This document shows, piece after piece, positions 1 to 10,388 of a DNA stretch of 64,000 nt. A model generated the notes under the pieces. It made no database searches. It was not told the DNA's origin and saw nothing but the letters and a program-made list of their open reading frames with translations. Position numbers and translations under genes: made by a program. Numbering within the stretch: position 1 is the stretch's first letter; each line of letters starts with the position of its first letter. The DNA is from Cercozoa sp. M6MM (lineage: Eukaryota; Endomyxa: Ascetosporea), in assembly GCA_040357565.1 (NCBI GenBank), contig JBDODJ010000013.1; one strand, 5' to 3'.

Positions 1-675
1 TGTCGAGGTTCAAGCTGCTAGTCTGCGTGTTGATAATACCAGGATCGCTGATGATCTCATCGATGCCGATGTCGGTCGAAATGGCGTCTACGTTGTCATC
101 CTGTGCAACCGGACTTTCAGTTCTTTTTCGACATCCAACAGCACAAAAAAGTCGACCGTACTTCGGCATAGTCCTCGTTCCGCGACAGGTTGGCTTTGAA
201 GGAAACCAACAGTTTCTTCAAGTTGCTACGCACACGCATATTATTCATTCAGAGAGGAGCTAGAGAGGTCTCAGTCAAACTGCACCGCACGAGACCCTCC
301 TTGCGGAACAACGACGTTTGTTTGGCCATCACGATGGGCAACTGATTTAGACAAACAGTAACGAGAACATATTGCGACGGGACAAGCGTTCGCTTTACCA
401 ATTCCTGTGCCTTCGACGACGTGTTTTGCTTCTGCTAGATTCCAAGGGGGAGGGTACATTAGACCACGCAGCTGCGCAGTCTCAACAGGAAAAAGTGAAG
501 GCTACCCTTGGCCCGCCGCTACGGGACCTCCTCCGAGTCACATGTCCACTCGACCCCGCCTGCGGCGAGTCAGTAAATGAATCGTACCAAAACTGACTAA
601 GTTTATTACTTTGCGGGATGGCACTCGTACCTCCGTTGAAGTGCCGATCTGGTCTTGCGAGGCGCAGATGCCCAT
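1..675 (-). CDS. Unknown protein with MGICAS N-terminus (partial, 3' end off window)
   Basis: Read on the minus strand from the ATG at 675. The product begins MGICASQDQIGTSTE, a good N-myristoylation context (Gly2, Ser6) with Cys4 available for palmitoylation, so membrane association is likely. I join five exons through GT-AG introns of about 34-70 bases. The later part contains a Lys/Leu-rich stretch (RNLKKLLVSFKANLSRNEDY), then an acidic Asp/Ile-rich stretch that runs off the left edge. I recognise no family. The small downstream exon joins rely on frame and splice motifs alone, and the donor before the RNLKK exon (GTGCAG) is weak. Confidence is moderate that a gene is here and low for exact exon edges. 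Confidence 0.5.
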
Positions 676-730
676 TTCGCTTGCACTGCGGTTGTTATGC
701 TGCGACACGAAGCGCACACAGAGAAAAAGG

Positions 731-973
731 TCAAGCGGCTACGTGAGTTTTTTTAGAATTTTTAGACGATTGGTGTGATCTCTCCCCCAATAAAGCACAA
801 TTTCCATCGACCACAGCGACGGTCAGGCCCTTGGGAAGCGCTTCATGCACCACTTGTTTGAACACCACCCCAGAGGCCCAAGACTGAGCCGCGGCCTCTC
901 CTGTGATCGAACCTGCGAACCTGCGGAAAAGATCTCGAACAAACTGAACGCCGGCCGTTTCAACAGTGATCAT
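731..973 (-). CDS. Small unknown ORF, possibly last exon of a gene
   Basis: An uninterrupted 80-codon minus-strand frame begins MITVETAGVQFVRDLFRRF and ends in a Lys/Ser-rich tail. The central part alternates hydrophobic and charged residues (KGLTVAVVDGNCALLGER) and looks like a folded domain. It lies tail-to-head between two better supported minus-strand genes, about 55 bases before the next start codon. An upstream exon starting near 1162 is possible, but I could not find an in-phase join. No family is recognised. It could be a short independent gene or a terminal exon. Confidence 0.4.
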   Translation of the reverse strand: MITVETAGVQFVRDLFRRFAGSITGEAAAQSWASGVVFKQVVHEALPKGLTVAVVDGNCALLGERSHQSSKNSKKTHVAA

Positions 974-1178
974 GATCGTGCATCAAAAGCCAGCAATATT
1001 CGAATCAATCGCGAACGTCGCGTCTGGTCTGGTTTAGTAATTGAGAACGCAACCAATTCTACCTGAACTGGATTGAACGGACGAGTGCAGAGAATAGAAT
1101 ACTTCAGCGCAACTGGCGAAAGCAACCAAGTAAAAATGACGATCTGGCCGCAGTAGGGGCGGCATGCACACGCGATGG

Positions 1179-2056
1179 TCACCAAGTATCGTCGCGCTTT
1201 TCGGGTTGTCGGAAGAGCGACGCGAACCAGTCGTCGCCTTCGCGAATACTGGATGACGTGCGCGGATTGAGGATTCGGTTTTCGCCGGAATCGACGAGCG
1301 CTCTACAGAACCAAAAATCAACCAACTCCAACTCAAAACTCAAAAGCAGGCCGCACCTGTCCTCAGGAGAAAGCAGCTCCCTCAAGTGACTGTTCCACTT
1401 CGTGGTGGCCAGCCAGTAGTCAGTCATGACGTAGACCATCCACTCGGTCTCCGTCTGCGGCAGCTCAAGCTCGTCGATCTTGAAAGTGCGATGTGCGAGC
1501 AGCTGCGCCCGGCGAAGAGTCTCATCCTGAGCAAGCACCCCGCGAGTTCACAAAAAATCGATTCAAGCACGTTCAAGGATACCTCAGTTGTTCGCTCGAT
1601 GTCTTTTGAAAGCTGCAAGAACCTGCTGCACCGCTCGTCCATGATTTCGTCGTCGACACGCGGCACTCGCGCAAGTTCTTCACTGCACCCCAGAAAAAAG
1701 TCACACAAAAAGCACAGGCCTAGCTAACGTACTCTACGTATTCCATGGCTTGAAGCTGAGCGACGGCAACATTGTGCAACCTTCTGTCAGCTCTACACAA
1801 GACTAGCAATGCACAGCTCGAAATCGATATCGACTGAGAGAACTCACTCAGTCAACACGCACAGTCGCAGACCTTCCCGCAACACACCAGCATCTAAAGT
1901 GTTAGCTTGGATCCGTTGCACGGCCTCGCGCAAGATGAAACAGCCATCGCGCTTACGCGCGGACACAGCAGCTTCTGACTGATCGACTTCTGGTTGAGGC
2001 GCGAACTCCTCGGTCCGATCGACCGGGACCACTGAAAAGTCCATGCCTTGCGCCAT
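1179..2056 (-). CDS. Unknown soluble protein, about 220 residues, 5 exons
   Basis: The start is the ATG at 2056 (MAQGMDFSVVPVDRTEEF); the upstream in-frame GTG at 2080 is not needed. Four introns of about 45-75 bases join cleanly in phase: after VLTE, after AMEYVD, after ERTTE, and after SPEDR. The product is hydrophilic, rich in Glu, Arg and Leu, with heptad-like stretches around residues 60-150, and ends PEKRDDTW. I see no signal peptide, membrane segment or catalytic motif, and do not recognise the family. The four consistent GT-AG joins that keep one frame open are the main evidence for a real gene. Confidence 0.65.
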
Positions 2057-2217
2057 TATAGTGTTTGTTTGCGCTTGCACTGGTCAAGCCGCGCGCGAGA
2101 CAAGGAAAAACAATGAAGGGTGGAAGAGCTGGCTACAATTAAAAAAACCAAATCCAACACCAGTCTGGCATTAGAGCAGTGTACTGACGTGTGAACACTG
2201 CACAGAGTGTTCCACTA

Positions 2218-3305
2218 ATGTCATTTCCTTTCGTGGCAGCGTATGTGCAGGAGCTGAGTGAGGATGATGGCGTGCCGTCGTACTCGTTCAAGCAGCAGCA
2301 CGACACAGAGGTCAAGATTCGTGCCTGCTCGGCCGAGTTGGCCGAGATGTCGGTAGCTACTTCTGACTCTTCTTTTTGTCGCTTGTCGACCGTTAAGCCT
2401 CTTTGATCNNNNNNNNNNNNNNNNNNNNNNNNNNNNNNNNNNNNNNNNNNNNNNNNNNNNNNNNNNNNNNNNNNNNNNNNNNNNNNNNNNNNNNNNNNNN
2501 NNNNNNNNTTTACCTACCTTACCCCACTCCCCCTGGACAGGGCGGTTTCGGCGGTGTGCCAGGCAACGAGGCGCACGGTGGCTACGCGTTTTGTGGCACC
2601 GCGGCTTTGGCCCTCATGGGCGCCTTGGAACTTGTGGATGTGGGTTTACCCCCCACCCGACCCGACCCCCTTCCCGTTTTTCGCCCCCCCCCCCCAGGTG
2701 AAGCGACTGATGCGATGGACAGTGCGGCGGCAGATGCGACTGGAAGGCGGTTTCCAGGGCCGTGTGAACAAGCTGGTCGATGCGTGCTACTCGTACTGGG
2801 TCGGCGCCATCATGGCTATTGTGCATCCGACATCGTCGGAGGGTGTCTTTCCTCCCACCCCATCCTACTCCCTTTATCTCCGCTCTTTACCCTCCTCTCT
2901 TTACCCCCGTGCAGTTTCGTCGTTCGACTGGGCGTTCGACCGACTGCGACTGCAGGAGTACCTGTTGGCGTCGTCGCAGTGCGGCACCGGTGGCATGCGC
3001 GACAAGGTTTACCCCCCCCCCCACTTCCCTATCCCCTCACCCCTACCCTGGAATGTAGCCACCGATGCGATCGGACATGTATCACACGTGCTATGCGCTG
3101 GCCGGCTTGTCGATTGCGCAGGTAGCTTTCAATGTTACCCTTTACCCCCTTACGCCTTCCCCTTTACCCCTTCCCCTTACCCCTTCCCCTTTACCCCTTC
3201 CTCTTTACCCCCTCTCGGCAGAACGCATCAGACTGTCAAGTGCTCGGCGTGACCGAGAACGCTTTGGTGCCCATCAACCCGGTAAAAAGAAGAGACTTGC
3301 TCTAA
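2218..3305 (+). CDS. FNTB: Protein farnesyltransferase subunit beta (interrupted by assembly gap)
   Basis: Catalytic beta subunit of the zinc enzyme that transfers farnesyl from farnesyl diphosphate to C-terminal CaaX cysteines, acting in the cytosol with the alpha subunit. Family signatures are clear: GGFGGVPGNEAHGGYAFCG, EGGFQGRVNKLVDACYSYW, YHTCYALAGLSIAQ and LGVTENALVPINPV. Of the human zinc ligands, Asp and Cys occur in LVDACYSYW and His in YHTCY. The long EGGFQGR and VPINPV segments favour farnesyl- over geranylgeranyltransferase-I beta. The N-terminal exon (MSFPFVAAYVQELSEDDGVP) precedes a 100-N gap that must hide most of the N-terminal half. All four visible introns are C-rich pyrimidine tracts. 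The product ends VKRRDLL, shorter than animal homologues at the C-terminus. The start at 2218 is the only ATG before this exon, but remains an inference. Confidence 0.92.
2409..2508. other. Assembly gap (100 N) inside FNTB
   Basis: Exactly 100 Ns, the usual placeholder for unknown size. The farnesyltransferase beta protein jumps from residue about 37 to the region that is about residue 240 in human FNTB, so more sequence is missing here than 100 bases. Confidence 0.95.
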
Positions 3306-3943
3306 GCTAGTGCACACGCGTGTGCTGTTGTGTGTGCCGATCCGTGTATTGCGTCTGTGTGCAATTAGGTGCTGAATCTTGTCGACAGACGAGTCGAGTC
3401 GGCGCAGCGCTTTTTCTTGGCATAAACGGAAACTTTTCGTTCTCTTATGAAGTAGGAGGTTCGTTTGAAATTTCCGTCCAGTCCGTCCCGTCCGATTCTT
3501 TCTATTTCCGGGCGCGGTTTCATTCACGGTTGAGATCCATCGTGTCGGGTGCAGTAATTCAGTTTCGTCGGTTTTCGTTGTCAGTTCTTCGCGTCGCTTC
3601 GTTCGCGTCCGGCTGAGTTTTTTTTTGTACTCGGCGTAGTTCGTCGTTCGAGCAAAAAATATGACGGGCAAGCAAGTTACGCCCTGTAAGACCTCTAACG
3701 TAACTTCTAAGCACACGACAGGGGTGGGGGGATCTAGCTGGTAGCCAGCGTGGCCCCAGTAGTCTCGCAATCGCATCGCATCGTATCCGATCTTACGGTC
3801 CAGTATCGTATCGTATCGTAGCGAACGGAAGCAAACAGACAAACCAACAAACGCGCCTCACCTTCATTTTTTTCAAGCTGCGCCCGGTCGGAAGCACAGC
3901 GAGGAAACAGCGCGCAAAGACGTTAGACCGACAGACTCAAACT
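3306..3943. other. Intergenic, with a CGTAT pentamer run
   Basis: No supported gene. This is the space between the convergent ends of FNTB and the acidic CaaX protein. A short run of CGTAT/CGCAT pentamers lies at about 3771-3823. A 204-codon minus-strand frame (3228-3842) crosses it and overlaps the FNTB end, but has no recognisable domain and an Arg/Thr-heavy composition, so I treat it as a chance frame. Confidence 0.6.
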
Positions 3944-5291
3944 CTACAGGATCATGCAGCGCTTACGCTTCTTGGGGGCCTCGTCCTCCTCGACCTGCTC
4001 GGGTTGCTCCTCCTCCTCGGCCTGCTGCCGACGGTCCGTAGGTTCGGGCTCCTGGGCGGCTTCCGGCTCCTCAGTTGGCTCAGCCTCGGTAGCCGGTTCA
4101 GCGTGCTCGACCGGTTCAGTCTCCTCCGGCTGGATCTGTTCCGGCTCAGTTTGCTCCGGCTCAGCCTGCTTCTCCTCGGCTTCTGCCGTCTCCTGGCTGC
4201 AAGAGAAAAAGGAGATTTGTGGTGTGGAAACAACAAAGTAAAAACAAGGGAAAGGAGTGCTACGCGGCGTGCTCCTCCTGCACGAAGCGATCGGCGACGG
4301 AATCGGCGATTCGAGCGGCCTCGGCACGTGCCTCGGTCACCTTTACAACCAGCAAAAAAGGAATTCCAAGATCATGTTCAAAAGGATCACTCTGTTTGAA
4401 GAAACAGACGAATACCTGCTCGGTCGTGGCACCAACGACAGCCTCGGCTTCTTCAACGACAGCAGCTTCCACAGCTTCAGTCTTCTCGGCAACTTTCGTC
4501 TCCTTGGCAGCCTCGGCCGCAGCTTCTTCTGTCTCTTCAACTTGAGCGATCTCAGCTTCAGCAGCTTCAGCCGCAACTTCAGTCTCAGCAACTTCAGTCT
4601 CTTCGGCAGCAGCAACTTCGGTCTCTTCGGCAGCAACAACTTCAGTCTCTTCGGCAGCAACAACTTCAGTCTCTTCGGTGGCAGCAACTTCAGTCTCTTC
4701 GGCTTCTTGCGCAACTTCAGCCTCTTCAACAGCTTCAGTCTCCTCAGTGACCTCAGTTTCGGCAGCAGCAGGAGCTTCGGCAACCTCAGTTTCCTCAACG
4801 ACGGCCTCGCTGTGCAAAAAACACACAAAACTAATCAATATCATGCCTACAGGGAACAGTGCAAGTTACGTAGTTTGCTCAGCTTGTTCGGCCACTTCCG
4901 ACTCAGCAACGGCCTCCTCGACGTTTTCTTGGACCGGTTCGTCCTCCTGCACTGGCTGTTCGGCCTCGTCGGCCTCGGCTGCCTGCTCGGGTGACTCCTC
5001 AGGAGTCTCTTCAGTCTCCTCGACCACGGCCGGTTCTTCAGCGACCTCTTCGTCCACTTCGCTCGTTTCGGGAGCCTCTGTGGCAGCGTTAGCTTCCTCC
5101 AGTTGGGCTCGCAGCTTCTTCAGTCGCTGTTTGATCTTTTTCTTCTGCGCACATTTTTAATTTTGTGTAAAGTCGTTGACAACCAAACAAAACAAGAAAG
5201 ACGCAAGCACCTGGTTCTTTGAGGCACCATCAAGCTTCGCTTCCTGCTCAGCGATCTGGTCGTGGATCGCTTGAACCTCTTCGGGCGTCAT
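3944..5291 (-). CDS. Highly acidic Glu/Ala/Val/Thr-repeat protein with C-terminal CaaX box CMIL
   Basis: The start is ATG at 5291 (MTPEEVQAIHDQIAEQEAKL). Residues about 1-55 form a predicted coiled coil with a basic patch (KKKIKQRLKKLRAQLEE). After that comes a long low-complexity region of degenerate EETEV-AA units, very rich in Glu, then a Pro/Glu region. The product ends APKKRKRCMIL: a polybasic KKRKR followed by Cys-Met-Ile-Leu. A Leu in the last position is the classic preference of geranylgeranyltransferase-I, though some such boxes are farnesylated. This predicts a prenylated, membrane-tethered protein with a large acidic extension. Five exons join in frame; the last intron (GTAGCACTCC to TTGCAG) is needed to reach the CaaX end, otherwise the protein stops at EEHAA. 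It lies tail-to-tail with FNTB. No homologue is recognised. Confidence 0.75.
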
Positions 5292-6186
5292 TTTTGCCTG
5301 CGACGAAAAAAAATATCATCATCCCAATCATCCAGTCAAAAAGGAACATCGTATCGCCAAAAAGGACAAAAAGCAACGTTGCGCAACGAATTGTGCCTTA
5401 AAGCGAGGCTACCGTTGAAAGTTACTAAAACTCTGACACCGCGTACACACGCTAGTTTTTCGAACCGAAAACAAGCGCATGAAGTGACTTACGATTAAAG
5501 GGGAGCGATCGCTGTTCTCAGTGCAAGACCGGTCGTCCGACTGCGAGTGACTGTGTGCGCTACGAATGCAAAAGTTTATACAGTCCCAATGGCGATTCAA
5601 TCGGCGATCGCGAGGTCGAATGATGTCTGTGGCGTCTTTGAGGTGATCCTCGTCTTTGTTTTCGCGGATGAACGCAAGAAACTCTCTTGCAAAATACGAA
5701 AACTCATAGGCCTGGCGAATTGCATTGCGACAACCACGTGGAGTTCAGCTCCTTTTCGTTGTTTTCCGGCGTCTCGGATAATAGAAGGCGGCACCGCAGC
5801 AAGGTCAAAGTTGCAGAAATCTCTCACCAAGAAAAGCAGCCAAGAACTCGCGAGAGGCCAGATGAGAATCTCTTGCAACCGAATTTTACTTCCTTTCGCC
5901 AGCTTTACGGTACAAGAGCTAGTTTCTGATGCTTAAACTTAGCCTTGCGTGGACAGGACGAGGAAAGCAAACTCAAGTCAACTCGGCAGCGAGTGCTTTG
6001 GACTACTTTCTGTCGGTTGAAAAAGAACGTGCGCAAAATGCGGATTACGTAAAATCTCCAAACTGTCAAGCTGCATGCTTTTTACACTGTGTTTGCGTCC
6101 TTAAAATTAGAGAGTGCTTCTGGGAATGCTGACACTTGGCGACATATTTTCTGATCGGTGCCTTCTCGTTTCTCCGTTTGGGCATT
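5292..6186. other. Intergenic or unresolved coding stretch
   Basis: No gene is established here. A minus-strand frame at about 5490-5760 reads like protein (AYEFSYFAREFLAFIRENKD followed by an Asp/Arg-rich stretch), but I could not join it to a start or stop. The overlapping 129-codon plus-strand frame looks like its shadow. Confidence 0.35.
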
Positions 6187-7325
6187 ATGAGCAAGCAACA
6201 TGAGATGCGCAGAGAGGAAGATGACGGAAATTTAGTTCGCGTTCGCGAAGGAATCGTGGCACGAAGAGTCTTTGAGGATCTCAAGAGAGTGAGAAGACGC
6301 AACCTTTCCGTGTCAACGTTGCTCGACTGGTTGGTGCGTTTTGACCGTATATCTGTTTGATAGATTAACGTCTTGCTTGCAGCGCGCCGATTTGGGTCGT
6401 TTTGTGCGACGAATGGAAGCTTCGAACATTTTGTTTGCATTGGAACGCTTCGATGTAGCCTATTTTCTGCTTTTATTGTGTACAAAAATAACCTACAACT
6501 GGACAGAAAGAGCTCAAGAGGCACACGAAGATTCCTGTCGATCACAGTGACCTGCGAAAAATGCCACTGGTACCATCTTTTTCATCTTGAAGAAAGAGCG
6601 ACGGTTTGTGTCGCAGATTGTTTCAGAGCGGCAGATTCGTCGCTTCGCGAGTGTTCTGTGCTGTGCATTGGCACACTGCAACGATTTAACCGCCGTTGCG
6701 AGTAACATTTTTTTCTTTGTCGAATCGAGCTTTTAGTGAGAGTGTAATTTGTGGCAGGTGTCGTGAAACAAACCATGTCGGTGTTCCAGCGACTGTTGAA
6801 ACTGACGGATGAGCACTACAGGTGCCAAGACGACGTACAGCAGGCTTTGGCGCATCCTGCGATGCAGTCGTGTCTCGTTCTAATTCGTGCCGGTACTGTT
6901 TGTTGTTCTTCTACCTTATTTGTTTCATCTGTTGGACCTGCAGCCACGTTCGACCCGGAGAACGAAGAGCAAGTGCAACTCATGCGCGACGTTATCGACA
7001 GTCTGGAATATGACGAAGTTGAGTACGACAGGTACACTAGCTGTCAAAAGCATTGTATTTAATTGGTTTAGCCACAGACACCCGGAGCATGAATTCGCGA
7101 ATTGTGACTCGAATACCCCGTGGAGCGATCAGGCCATTGACGCACGGATTCGGTATCGCTCCTACGATTTGTGCTATCTTGACTGAAGCATATCTCACTC
7201 GGTCTTGTTTTAGTGAGCGAACAACGGCAGAGCGCGTGCGCGAAATTCTCGAGTTGCGTCAAACACGCGCAACAACTCACCGACATGTGATGGAAGAGCT
7301 GCTGTCTAGACCACTTTTTTGTTAG
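6187..7325 (+). CDS. Unknown alpha-helical protein, about 8 exons
   Basis: The start is ATG at 6187 (MSKQHEMRREEDDGNLVRVR). Exons join in phase through short introns: after LLDWL, after FALERFD, after RKMPL, after LTAVAS, after LIRA, after EYD and after RYRSYD. The N-terminal half is Arg- and Leu-rich and probably helical (RADLGRFVRRMEASNILFAL, MSVFQRLLKLTDEHYRCQDD); the middle is acidic (FDPENEEQVQLMRDVIDS) and the end Arg-rich. The stop at 7323 is followed by an AT-rich spacer and the next plus-strand gene about 145 bases downstream. The helix with SNILFALERFD recalls RGS-type folds, but key residues are not convincing and I make no family call. A fusion with the next gene is possible but not required. 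Confidence 0.55.
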
Positions 7326-7469
7326 ACATTTGCCTTTTCAGTATCTAATCGTACCGCTAGTTTAGCCCTCGTATTCCGCGTTGTTGTCCTCTGGCAGCCG
7401 GAGTGCTCGTTATGCGTTCATTTTAAAGCCAAACACTCTGAATTGAATGTGCATACAAATGGTGCCGTC

Positions 7470-9077
7470 ATGTGTGCTCTTCATTTTAATGAGGAAGAGG
7501 TGAAAGACGAATTTGAAACTCTAGGTTAGCTTTCGACCTCTTTGCCTTTCCTGCGGATCGTTTGGGTGCCTTTGTCAGAGCTTTTTGAGGTCGAAGTGAC
7601 GCATGCGCCGCCAGTGGAACGTAGCTGTAGCGTGCGGCTGCCGTGTTCGTGGCCGTGCCAGATTACATTACACCTATGTGCGCCCCCACAGTATGTAGGT
7701 CCACTTGTGTCCGCGGAGCACGGATATCTCTCTATCTTGGGTGTACAGGTACCCAGCAACTGCGCTGAGAGTGGACGTTGATGTCACCGGTGTTCCTCAT
7801 GCCATCGTTGAACCATTTCGAAACATGCTGCGTGAATTTGCTGCTGAGGTATTCTTTTTCCCAACCCCGCATAGTTTTTTTTTATTTCCAATCTAGGCCG
7901 CGTTGGACGAAGTCCCGTCCTCAATCAACATCCTGCAGACCGCACAAGACCAGCTGTCTCACTTTTTCGCTGCCTATTTTGCCGAAAAAGAGAGCAAGAA
8001 TGAACAGGAACATGTCCATGAACCCGATTGCACTGCGTATCATTTGTTGTTGTTGATCTTTATATTCGATGCCTTGCTGAACTGTTGCTTGCGCAGTTTC
8101 GTGTGGTTCCATCACATCTACAGCGCGATCAAACAGCGCAAACTCTCAAGTTTCGCGAGTCGCGACAATGTGCGCGTTCTTTGCGCCGCCGGAAAGCCTG
8201 GTTTGGTACTTTGCGCATTTCTGTACTCTCGTGTATTTTTGCGAGTTGTAGACGCTGTGAGAGCAGATGTGCGTGAGTGGCAAGCAGAGTCATGTGGATG
8301 CATATTTGGCGGCTGTCCGACAGCTGCACTGGCAGTGCATGCGCGTGCGCTTCATTTTGCAGGGCGCTACTTTGGAGTTGCGGCGCGATCACACACTGGA
8401 AGCGATTCCGATGACGCAGTCGAAACAAAGCGACTCGTCGGCTTTGCGTTCGACGTTGCAGAGTCTTCTGCGTCTGCCAAGCGATTTTACCGATGATTTC
8501 GACACTCTTTTCGCACGTCTTGTTGGCTTCGTACCTTACCTTTGTGGTTGTCTGTGCATTGCTTCAGTTTGTGAACAAGCAGAAAGGCAAAAGGAAGCAA
8601 GCGAAGCAAGAAGAGACACCTGAGAACACTGCGGCGCCCAAGTGGATCGTGTTTCGCAACGACTCTTTCTTCTTGCAAACGCACGTGCGACCCAACGCGC
8701 GTCAGTCGTCGATTTTGAATGCGTAAACTGTTCTGTTTGAGAGTTTTCTCTGCTCTCTGCTTTTACGGTCTTCCTTTTTCTGAAACAGAAACGAAGCAAA
8801 TGCAGAAAAGCTGGAAGTGCGACTCAACGCACCTCCAAGGGACGGTGCGGCCAACGATGAACTCGTCAGCTTCCTGCGCACTGTTTTTAGAAGGTACCAC
8901 AGTCTTTGAGTTGTGACTCGCAAGTGTATAACATACGTTGACAGACAAGGTGTCCGCGCGGACGTGTTGTTCCATCGCGGTCACAAATCTCGCGACAAGA
9001 CGGTGAGCATTGAGGCTGATAAGAGCGACTTGGACGCAATCGTTTCGGCCCTACGTGTCGCTTCAGATGACATCTGA
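7470..9077 (+). CDS. RWDD2-like protein (RWD + DUF1115) apparently fused to UPF0235/C15orf40-like domain
   Basis: From ATG at 7470 the product opens with an RWD domain (NEEEVKDEFETL, then APPQYPATALRVDVDVTGVP). It continues with the DUF1115 hallmarks of RWDD2 proteins: FVWFHHIYSAIKQRK, AAGKPG, then a CVSG exon and AAVRQLHWQCMRVRF, ending DFDTLFARLVGF, where RWDD2 proteins normally end. Directly after LVGF comes a 37-base GT-AG candidate intron (8531-8567). Splicing it continues in frame into a Lys-rich linker and a complete UPF0235 (DUF167) domain: FLQTHVRPNARQSSI, RLNAPPRDGAANDELVSFLR and FHRGHKSRDKTVSIEADKSD, ending SDDI. Alternatively there are two overlapping same-strand genes, the second starting MISTLFSHVLLAS at 8493 and the first stopping at 8623. 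Functions are poorly known: RWD folds bind protein partners, UPF0235 is a small conserved domain of unknown role. Confidence 0.75.
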
Positions 9078-9581
<504 letters not shown>

Positions 9582-10388
9582 TCAGTAGGCGTTGTGGTGC
9601 TTTGGCTGCGGCTGGTAGCCATGCCCGCCGTAGCCATGAGCGTGACCGCAGGAGCCTTTCGCACACTGCATGAGCAGGTCCTTGCAGTCGCACTTTCCGT
9701 GGTAGCCCTTGCCGCAACCTTGCGGCCACACGAAGGCACACTTTGCCTTGTAGTCGTCCAGGTAGTGTCCGTTCGCAAACTACACACATATGCGTGTAAT
9801 GACAGGGCGTAACGATACAGGAGGAGCAGAGAGGGTACCTGGTGCTGCTTGCCCGAGTAGTCACCGCACTCCACAGCGTACTTACCCAGTTCCAACGGAC
9901 GACAGACATGGTTTCCGTAGCTCCCGCCGTAGGTGTTGTCGTACTTGGGCGGCGCTGGGTGTGCGTACTTGTGACCGTAACTGCGTTCGTGGTGCTTCTT
10001 GTAGCCATGCTTTCTGGGCTACACTCAAAACATACACTCGTGTGTTTGCATACAAATCTGTTAGGTTTACTGTACCTTCTTCTTCTTGCCGTACTTGGAC
10101 TTCTTGTGCCTCTTGGGTGCTTTGTGTTTCTTGCCGTAGGAGCGATCGTCATACTTGTAGCTGTCCGAGTGCTCGTGTCCCCCGTGGTACCAGTTTCTCT
10201 CCGAGTCGGAACAAGAGTCGCTATCGCTCTTGGCCACGTGATGACCTTTGTAGGAGTCGCCAAAGTGCCCGTGGGAGTGTTTGAGGCCGTATGCGCTCGC
10301 GAGACCGCAAATCTACTCCAAAACCAGGCAATTCAACGCACGGAAGTACGCACGCACTTCGTACCAAAGCAAAGCTCAGCAGTTTCAT
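9582..10388 (-). CDS. Secreted His/Tyr/Lys/Gly-rich protein with Cys-rich C-terminus
   Basis: The start is ATG at 10388; exon 1 plus the start of exon 2 give MKLLSFALICGLASAYG, a textbook signal peptide. The mature chain is about 190 residues. Its first half is dominated by His, Tyr, Lys, Ser and Gly (SHGHFGDSYKGHHVAKSDSD, KKHKAPKRHKKSKYGKKK). The second half carries eight cysteines in a compact block (HVCRPLELGKYAVECGDYSG, KCAFVWPQGCGKGYHGKCDC, LLMQCAKGSCGH) and ends in a His/Tyr/Gly tail. Three introns fall in phase, the first within the signal peptide. Composition resembles structural or adhesive extracellular proteins that use His for metal and Tyr for cross-linking, but I recognise no named family. 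An extracellular matrix, cell-wall or cyst-wall role is an inference. Confidence 0.8.

Noticed and set aside
3228-3842. 204-codon minus-strand frame across the FNTB 3' end
   Set aside because: Overlaps a well-supported coding end, has no recognisable domain and is compositionally odd (Arg/Thr-rich); most simply a chance frame.
6187-6560. RGS domain in the 6.2 kb gene
   Set aside because: The SNILFALERFD segment is reminiscent, but the remaining RGS helices and conserved Asn/Asp contacts are not seen.
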